The translations under genes and the position numbers were made by a program. A DNA stretch of 11,454 nt from JANNVZ01 sp046155615 (GTDB lineage Bacteria; Bacteroidota; Bacteroidia; Flavobacteriales_D; Sanyastnellaceae). Positions 7,743-11,454 of the stretch are shown piece by piece. The stretch is from the NCBI GenBank assembly GCA_046155615.1, contig JBJXFP010000205.1, positions 1-11,454 on the forward strand. Direction: 5' to 3'. Under the pieces are notes generated by a model. The model was not told the DNA's origin. It did no database searches and saw only the letters and a list, made by a program, of their open reading frames with translations. Position 1 is the stretch's first letter; every line of letters starts with the position of its first letter.

Positions 7743-7832
7743 GGCATTAGAGTTTTATTTGTTTGAGAATGAGAAACAATCCAACTCTTCAATTATTGTA
7801 ATAAGCGAAAAAAAATTTCATCAATCAAAAAC

Positions 7833-8801
7833 ATGGACATGAATTCAAATACAGAATTATTCGATTTACAAGTTGACACCTGCGTTGTTGCCTTTATCGA
7901 CATTTTAGGATTTGCCGACATGCTCAAAGACAAATCAGATAGTGAAATAATTGATGTATATAGAGGTTTGAAAGTCGCACTTGATGAGTCATTGACAGAA
8001 GCGGAGGAAACATTGAATGGCATATTAAACGGAACACAACTCTTTTTTAAAAAGTTTGAAAACAAAGACATTGAGATGCCAAAATTTGAAGTGCGTCAAT
8101 TTTCTGACAACGTCTATTTCTCTTGCAAATACACTGATGAACAATCATACATTGTGTCTTTGCTCATGATAGGAATTGGTTCCGCCATGTATCAATTCAG
8201 AATGATGCAAAAAGGATACTTTGTTCGTGGTGCCATTTCACAGGGTCAGAGCATTCAGGATGAGCGAGTAGTTTTCTCTCAGGGTCTTATCGCTGCTTAT
8301 GAACTGGAATCAAAGATTGCCCTATACCCAAGAATAGTAATTGACAAAAAAGTCATAAACTCCTTTCATCAATCAGATCAGGAAGATAATTTCACTAGAG
8401 TAATTCAGAATTGTATTGCTGTGGATTGGGCAGGAATCTATTTTGTTGACGTATTCGAAATCCTTCAAGGCCTATTCCAACTTATTGCTTTCGCTGCAAA
8501 GGACAAAACCAAAACAATTCAAAAAATTGCCCAACATGTCTATCCCTCAGAACCAATCAATATTCCTGATAATGTTTCCGAAGAAGAAATAAACGATGCC
8601 CCATTTGAAATGATTGATGAGATAATGAAAATCGTTGAACAAAGAATAATTCAGTATAAAGACCAACAACAGGTCAAAGAAAAATACCTATGGCTTCGCG
8701 AGTACATGCAATTCCATGGAAAAGATGTCACAAAAGGAAGTATCGAGTTCATAACTCTTGACCAAGAACGTAATCCCGAAGACTACAAGACTAAGAAGTA
8801 A
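7833..8801 (+). CDS. Class III nucleotide-cyclase-like protein (Pycsar cyclase-type candidate)
   Basis: A 322-residue soluble protein whose first ~175 residues fit the class III adenylate/guanylate cyclase fold. FIDILGF (21-27) supplies the first metal-binding Asp (D23), and FSDNVYFS (90-97) the second (D92) at the beta-hairpin. GYFVRGAISQG (128-138) and the AYELE (155-159) / YPRIVID (165-171) segment match the later strands and helix. The Asn-x3-Arg pair that stabilises the transition state in classical cyclases is not obvious, so the nucleotide made, if any, cannot be stated. The C-terminal ~145 residues are helical and end with KEKYLWLREYMQFHG, which I recall as typical of this standalone group. 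Cyclases of Pycsar phage defence have this fold, but they normally sit next to a membrane or TIR effector, and none is recognisable here. The gene is AT-rich compared with the flanking genes and converges on the Xre gene with an 11-base overlap. Confidence 0.7.
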   Translation: MDMNSNTELFDLQVDTCVVAFIDILGFADMLKDKSDSEIIDVYRGLKVALDESLTEAEETLNGILNGTQLFFKKFENKDIEMPKFEVRQFSDNVYFSCKYTDEQSYIVSLLMIGIGSAMYQFRMMQKGYFVRGAISQGQSIQDERVVFSQGLIAAYELESKIALYPRIVIDKKVINSFHQSDQEDNFTRVIQNCIAVDWAGIYFVDVFEILQGLFQLIAFAAKDKTKTIQKIAQHVYPSEPINIPDNVSEEEINDAPFEMIDEIMKIVEQRIIQYKDQQQVKEKYLWLREYMQFHGKDVTKGSIEFITLDQERNPEDYKTKK

Positions 8802-9081
8802 CCAGCTTCTCAATCATTCCCTTGATACTCGGATACAATAACTCATAGACTTGTTTCTTGCCTTCAGGTATATCACTCTCCTCCAATGCATATAGATAAA
8901 GAATCGTCTCAGGCACCTCCAGCCCCTTGCATATTTTTTCAAGAGTCGACTTATTTGGTCTTCTCACACTATTCTCAATCTGCGAGATAGCAGTCTGGGA
9001 AACTTCGCAAGCCTTTGCGAAGTCCCCCTGACTGATTCCCTTTTCCGTTCGGATTTTTTTTATTGCTAATCCAATATTCAT
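8791..9081 (-). CDS. Xre-family (Cro/C1-type) helix-turn-helix regulator
   Basis: A 96-residue DNA-binding protein. Residues 1-58 form a Cro/C1 five-helix domain: IGLAIKKIRTEKGISQGDFA covers helices 1-2, and VSQTAISQIENSVRRPNKSTLEKIC covers the recognition helix and helix 4. The C-terminal ~38 residues (about 59-96) form an acidic then basic helical tail, probably for dimerisation. I recall this layout, starting MNIG.AIK..R..KG, as common in Chitinophagales. It sits four bases downstream of the 70-residue gene at 9086-9298, so the two are almost certainly one operon. An autorepressor role is the usual expectation for a small Xre protein in such a unit but is not shown here. Its last codons overlap the end of the convergent cyclase-like gene, which allows antisense interference between the two transcripts. 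Confidence 0.88.
   Translation of the reverse strand: MNIGLAIKKIRTEKGISQGDFAKACEVSQTAISQIENSVRRPNKSTLEKICKGLEVPETILYLYALEESDIPEGKKQVYELLYPSIKGMIEKLVTS
8794..8810. terminator. Weak hairpin at a convergent gene junction
   Basis: AGAAG (8794-8798) and CTTCT (8806-8810) flank the overlapping stop codons of the cyclase-like and Xre genes. With a five-bp stem and no T-run it is at best a weak bidirectional end signal. Confidence 0.2.
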
Positions 9082-9085
9082 TCAG

Positions 9086-9298
9086 TTATATCAACTTGTC
9101 CCTTGTGAGGAATTCATACAAACCTGTTAGAATTTTAGCCAATATGTTTTTGTCATTGGCCTTCTCATCAGGTATCATTTTCAATTTTTCTACTATTCTT
9201 ATCAGAACAGCAGAGTCACGCTTTGATAGCTTGGACGAACGAGAATTGATAACGTCTCCAAGCGTTTCTATGAAATATTCCTTTGTTGTTGTCTTCAT
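9086..9298 (-). CDS. Small unknown protein in operon with the Xre regulator
   Basis: A 70-residue charged, helical protein of unknown function, beginning MKTTTKEYFIETLGDVI and containing LIRIVEKLKM and ILAKILTGLYEFL as likely amphipathic helices. There is no signal peptide or membrane segment. It ends four bases before the Xre gene. Its first 83 bases overlap the 3' end of the 261-codon gene in another frame. Removing one T from the T7 run at 9302-9308 would join the two into a single product of about 304 residues. It may therefore be a separate gene, or the C-terminal part of the upstream protein split by a frameshift or sequencing error. Confidence 0.55.
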   Translation of the reverse strand: MKTTTKEYFIETLGDVINSRSSKLSKRDSAVLIRIVEKLKMIPDEKANDKNILAKILTGLYEFLTRDKLI

Positions 9299-10001
9299 TT
9301 GAAAAAAATGTTGTTGTTAAACTTTGTGTCACTTTAGATAACACAACAACAAGTTCTTCATCAATAGAAACCTTAGTGATTATTTTCAAACGATGTCCCA
9401 CATTTCGCATACCGAAAACATCATAGGCAATAAAGCAAAGTTTTCTCGCGATAGCCTTTCTTAATTTGAGCAGCCTCAATATGCGAGTATAAATTCCGTA
9501 TGCAATTCTTAAGAGCTCCAATTTCAAAAGAGACATAATCAATACAATGTCTGCGCGCAAATGAGGACTATTCTTACTGCGCGTATATAGTATTTTGAGG
9601 CGACACAATGCTCGACCTATTCTTGTTGAATCTGAACATCCGTCACAAATCTGATGCTTTTCCAAGACAGCCAAAACGCTATTTTCTATGCACCTTTCAG
9701 TCAAATCGTGCATCCATGCAAAAGGCTTTCTCACAGGCTTCAACCAATCTGGCAAAGGAGACCCCATCAGGTTATGCAGATTCTGCATGCCCGGCTTCTC
9801 ATAGTGCGAACACCACACATTTCTCAACCACCATTCATCAGTGTCAATTTTGCATTCTTCAATACCGAATTTTTTGTATGGGTTTGAATCCAAGGCCATT
9901 GACGAATCATTTAAAAGTGATTTTGACCAAGGCGAATCATATAGATTTTCAATGCCCCAATTAGTTGGCAATTTGCTGGTGACAGATAATTTCGAATTCA
10001 T
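9216..10001 (-). CDS. Unknown 261-residue protein, possibly frameshifted near its 3' end
   Basis: I do not recognise this protein. The N-terminal third is rich in Trp, Pro and aromatics (TDEWWLRNVWCSHYEKPG, PLPDWLKPVRKPFAWMHDL), and the middle is strongly basic and hydrophobic (IVLIMSLLKLELLRIAYGIY, ILRLLKLRKAIARK), more like amphipathic helices than a clean membrane span. Several Cys (CDGC in the middle) are present but form no clear zinc site. ATG 10001 is preceded on the minus strand by a TATGTTTG box 18 bases upstream, which supports the start. The last ~30 residues after the T7 run (FFSNED onward) overlap the 70-residue gene in another frame and look less protein-like, so the true C-terminus may be that gene's product. 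It is AT-rich like its neighbours and may head a three-gene unit ending with the Xre regulator. Confidence 0.55.
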   Translation of the reverse strand: MNSKLSVTSKLPTNWGIENLYDSPWSKSLLNDSSMALDSNPYKKFGIEECKIDTDEWWLRNVWCSHYEKPGMQNLHNLMGSPLPDWLKPVRKPFAWMHDLTERCIENSVLAVLEKHQICDGCSDSTRIGRALCRLKILYTRSKNSPHLRADIVLIMSLLKLELLRIAYGIYTRILRLLKLRKAIARKLCFIAYDVFGMRNVGHRLKIITKVSIDEELVVVLSKVTQSLTTTFFSNEDNNKGIFHRNAWRRYQFSFVQAIKA

Positions 10002-10018
10002 TTACCCTAAATATTGCG

Positions 10019-10026
10019 CAAACATA
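10019..10026 (-). promoter_or_regulatory. Candidate Bacteroidota -7 promoter box for the 10001 gene
   Basis: On the minus strand TATGTTTG exactly fits the TAnnTTTG -7 consensus known for Bacteroidota. It lies 17 bases before the ATG, which would give a short leader. No TTG-type -33 element is seen at the expected distance, so this is a weak call. Confidence 0.3.
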
Positions 10027-10129
10027 AAAATAAATTCATTTTTTGATTGTAGAATGGCATATTATTTTACGAACAATGTAAAGTGACAGGGAAATGAAAA
10101 TTCCAGATGCACCCTCACCCCATCCCCAA

Positions 10130-10352
10130 AGTCCCATTCGTTCAACACCCCAATCCCCTCACACAAAATCCCCATCTCCTCACACAATACACGCATCTCC
10201 TCATACAAAATCACCTTCACCTAACACAAAACAACCATCCCCTCATACATACTAATTATCACCTCATCTCAAATCACTATTAACAAACAAAAAATATCTA
10301 TCTCCTCACACAAAACATATATTTCCCCACACAAAATACCCATCACCACAAC
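10130..10352. repeat. Degenerate tandem array, exact 21-bp period (array 2)
   Basis: Nine full 21-base units run from 10151 to 10339 with no length change (starts 10151, 10172, 10193, 10214, 10235, 10256, 10277, 10298, 10319). A tenth partial unit at 10340-10352 ends at the ATG of the HTH gene. A related shorter unit at 10133-10150 precedes them. The shared core is ATCTCCTCACACAAAA followed by four or five variable bases. Units at 10277 and 10256 are the most diverged. The consensus differs from array 1. G is almost absent from the plus strand here, and the A-rich part recurs every 21 bases, about two helical turns. This array fills most of the 351-base gap between 10002 and 10352. The rest (10027-10129) shows only an AT-rich stretch and then a C-rich lead-in. 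Confidence 0.85.
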
Positions 10353-10685
10353 ATGTTCCGGCTCAACACCCCCTTCATCATCGCCAAAGGCCACGCCAAG
10401 CCCAGCGTCCTGCTCCGCAAATGCGGTGCAGCCGAAGCCACCATCAAAGCACTCCTCACAAGGCCCATCGCCAACATCAAAATCACCACCCTCACCAACC
10501 TCTGCCTTGCCCTCAACTGCACCCCAAACGACCTCCTCACCTTCACACCCCCCTCCGGCAAGCCACTCCCCGAAGGCCACGCCCTCAACACCCTCGCACC
10601 CACCGCCCCCTTCGACATGCTCAGCGCACTCCAAAACCTCCCAAAGGACAAACTCCTTCAAGTGCAACAAATCATGTCATCCTGA
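10353..10685 (+). CDS. HTH_26-type (Cro/C1-like) DNA-binding protein
   Basis: A 110-residue protein. The pattern MFRLN at the start, LLRKCGAAEATIKALL (20-35) as helix-turn-helix, then ITTLTNLCLALNCTPNDLLTFTP (44-66), matches Bacteroidota HTH_26 regulators, in which 'L..LC.AL.CTPNDLL' is the hallmark. The C-terminal half is Pro-rich and closes with a helix, LPKDKLLQVQQIM (96-108). Its targets are unknown. It stands alone, and its ATG lies inside the tenth unit of the 21-bp array, so the array is its 5' flanking or leader DNA and could be an operator array for the protein itself (inference). The final residues MSS and the TGA stop are supplied by the palindromic repeat starting at 10676. Codon third positions are very rich in C, more than in neighbouring genes. 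Confidence 0.85.
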   Translation: MFRLNTPFIIAKGHAKPSVLLRKCGAAEATIKALLTRPIANIKITTLTNLCLALNCTPNDLLTFTPPSGKPLPEGHALNTLAPTAPFDMLSALQNLPKDKLLQVQQIMSS

Positions 10686-10705
10686 ACTCGTTTCAGTACC
10701 TCTCC
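10676..10705 (+). repeat. Dispersed palindromic repeat supplying a stop codon
   Basis: GTCATCCTGAA (10676-10686), loop CTCGT and TTCAG (10692-10696), then TACCTCTCC. The five-bp stem CTGAA/TTCAG keeps the family layout. The TGA at 10683-10685 inside the element is the stop codon of the upstream HTH gene, so the repeat forms the gene's last codons. Confidence 0.7.
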
Positions 10706-10721
10706 CCTCAACTTGATTCAG
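10706..10721 (+). repeat. Decayed copy of the palindromic repeat
   Basis: CCTCAACTTGATTCAG differs at two positions from the arm-loop-arm sequence expected for this family (CCTGAACTTGTTTCAG). It follows directly on the copy at 10676. Confidence 0.45.
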
Positions 10722-10737
10722 CCACCCATCAAGCCCC

Positions 10738-10764
10738 GTCATCCTGTACTTGTTCAGGACCTCT
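10738..10764 (+). repeat. Dispersed palindromic repeat
   Basis: GTCATCCTG (10738-10746) and CAGG (10755-10758), followed by ACCTCTT, form an imperfect copy one base shorter than its relatives, with one stem mismatch. It lies between the HTH gene and kbl; together the three copies fill about half of the 138-base gap. Confidence 0.6.
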
Positions 10765-10823
10765 TCCAAACTATAGTTCATTACCCCCCTATTTTCGTCC
10801 CTCCTTTCTTAACACCGTCATCC

Positions 10824-11454
10824 ATGTACACCTCAATGAAAACCCACCTGCAGGCCGAACTAAAAGCCATCGAAGAAGCAGGCCTTTACAAACGCGAACG
10901 CATCATCACCACCGCACAAGATGCTGTCATAAAAACAAGTGCCGCTTCTTCTTCTCCTTTAGGAGAAGATGCCCGAAGGGCAGATGAGGTGGAGGTCCTC
11001 AACTTCTGCGCTAACAACTACCTCGGCTTATCATCTCATCCTGTTGTTACAGAAGCTGCGAAACGCGCTATCGATACACACGGCTTCGGCATGAGCAGCG
11101 TGCGCTTCATCTGCGGCACACAAGACATACACAAAACACTCGAACAAAAAATATCAGACTTCCTCCACACCGAAGACACCATCCTCTACGCAGCCGCCTT
11201 CGATGCCAACGGTGGCGTATTCGAACCACTGCTTGGCGAGCAAGACGCCATCATCAGCGATGAACTCAACCACGCCAGCATCATAGACGGTGTGCGCCTG
11301 TGCAAGGCACAACGCTACCGCTACAAAAACAACAACATGGACGACCTCGAGGCCCAGCTCAAAGACGCCACAGCCAAAGGCGCGCGCTTCAAGCTCATCG
11401 TCACCGATGGCGTATTCAGCATGGATGGCTACGTAGCACAGTTAGATAAAATCT
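10824..11454 (+). CDS. kbl: Glycine C-acetyltransferase (2-amino-3-ketobutyrate CoA ligase), N-terminal part
   Basis: A PLP-dependent enzyme of the alpha-oxoamine synthase family that, with threonine dehydrogenase, cleaves 2-amino-3-ketobutyrate plus CoA into glycine and acetyl-CoA in threonine breakdown. The first 210 residues are present and the frame runs off the window, so the PLP lysine lies outside. Visible signatures are GLYKRERIITTAQ (20-32), NFCANNYLGLSSHP (60-73), HGFGMSSVRFICGTQ (86-100), FDANGG (126-131), DELNHASIIDGVRLCKAQRYRY (146 onward) and TDGVFSMDG. All closely parallel E. coli Kbl except for about 14-15 extra residues, 41-55 (ASSSPLGEDARRADE), between IKTS and VEVLNFC. That stretch is encoded by a two-hairpin palindromic insert. 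ATG 10824 is used; ATG 10836, four codons in, is an alternative. No promoter was identified. Confidence 0.93.
   Translation, partial: MYTSMKTHLQAELKAIEEAGLYKRERIITTAQDAVIKTSAASSSPLGEDARRADEVEVLNFCANNYLGLSSHPVVTEAAKRAIDTHGFGMSSVRFICGTQDIHKTLEQKISDFLHTEDTILYAAAFDANGGVFEPLLGEQDAIISDELNHASIIDGVRLCKAQRYRYKNNNMDDLEAQLKDATAKGARFKLIVTDGVFSMDGYVAQLDKI
10944..10988 (+). repeat. In-frame palindromic element inside kbl
   Basis: About 45 bases forming two adjacent hairpins: TCTTCTCC (10950-10957) / GGAGAAGA (10962-10969) with a four-base loop, and TGCCC (10970-10974) / GGGCA (10978-10982) with a three-base loop, followed by GATGAGGT. Its length is a multiple of three and it matches the extra residues 41-55 of the product. 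From memory, 'GAGAAGATG..CGAAGG..GATGAGG' elements are frequent between Bacteroidota genes; I could not check copy number here. It is unrelated in sequence to the GTCAT-type repeats in this window. Confidence 0.7.

Noticed and set aside
7743..7832. Promoters in the 90-base divergent gap before the cyclase-like gene
   Set aside because: Several TTTG-like stretches exist, but no pair of -33 and -7 boxes has acceptable spacing in either direction.
10130..10352. CRISPR array
   Set aside because: The units are only 21 bases with no separate unique spacers of 30 or more bases, the repeats are degenerate, and there are no cas genes nearby.
10269..10670. Minus-strand frames of 133 and 102 codons across array 2 and the HTH gene
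   Set aside because: They consist of Gly/Glu-rich low-complexity sequence caused by the C-rich plus strand. The plus-strand frame carries a clear HTH signature.
10421..10987. Plus-strand frame of 188 codons bridging the HTH gene and kbl
   Set aside because: It is a Pro/His/Arg low-complexity translation in the wrong frame of two recognisable genes.

Overview
The window looks like chromosomal DNA from a member of the Bacteroidota, most likely near the Chitinophagales/Sphingobacteriales. The signs are a type IX secretion (Por) C-terminal sorting domain on a Kelch-repeat protein, a short RsmI, no visible Shine-Dalgarno sequences, two Cro/C1-type regulators of forms familiar from this phylum, and palindromic repeats of the GTCAT..CTGAA..TTCAG type.

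Layout. 1-554 is the 3' end of an unrecognised gene. It meets rsmI (16S rRNA C1402 ribose methyltransferase, minus strand) tail to tail. 1371-2741 (minus) is a secreted Kelch beta-propeller protein. 2742-3310 has no gene but holds a degenerate tandem array with an exact 21-bp period and two palindromic repeats. 3311-4825 (minus) is a helical, TPR-like protein. It diverges from 5022-6917 (plus), a PlsC acyltransferase fused to an AMP-binding domain that has lost its ATP-binding and C-terminal parts. 7062-7742 (minus) is a conserved hypothetical protein followed by a clear terminator.

7743-about 10080 is visibly AT-richer than both sides and resembles an acquired accessory block. It encodes a class III nucleotide-cyclase-like protein (plus), convergent with a minus-strand group made of a 261-aa unknown protein, a 70-aa protein and an Xre regulator. 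The cyclase family includes the cyclases of Pycsar phage defence, but no effector is recognisable beside it, so a defence role is only a hypothesis.

10130-10352 is a second 21-bp-period array with a different consensus. It runs up to the start codon of a small HTH_26-type regulator (10353-10685). After three palindromic repeats comes kbl (glycine C-acetyltransferase), cut by the window end. kbl carries an in-frame insertion of about 45 bases that folds as two hairpins and looks like a mobile palindromic element inside a housekeeping enzyme gene.

The most noteworthy signals are the two 21-bp arrays, the palindromic insertion in kbl, the dead-looking adenylation domain, the orphan cyclase-like gene, and a possible frameshift at a run of seven T in the accessory block.
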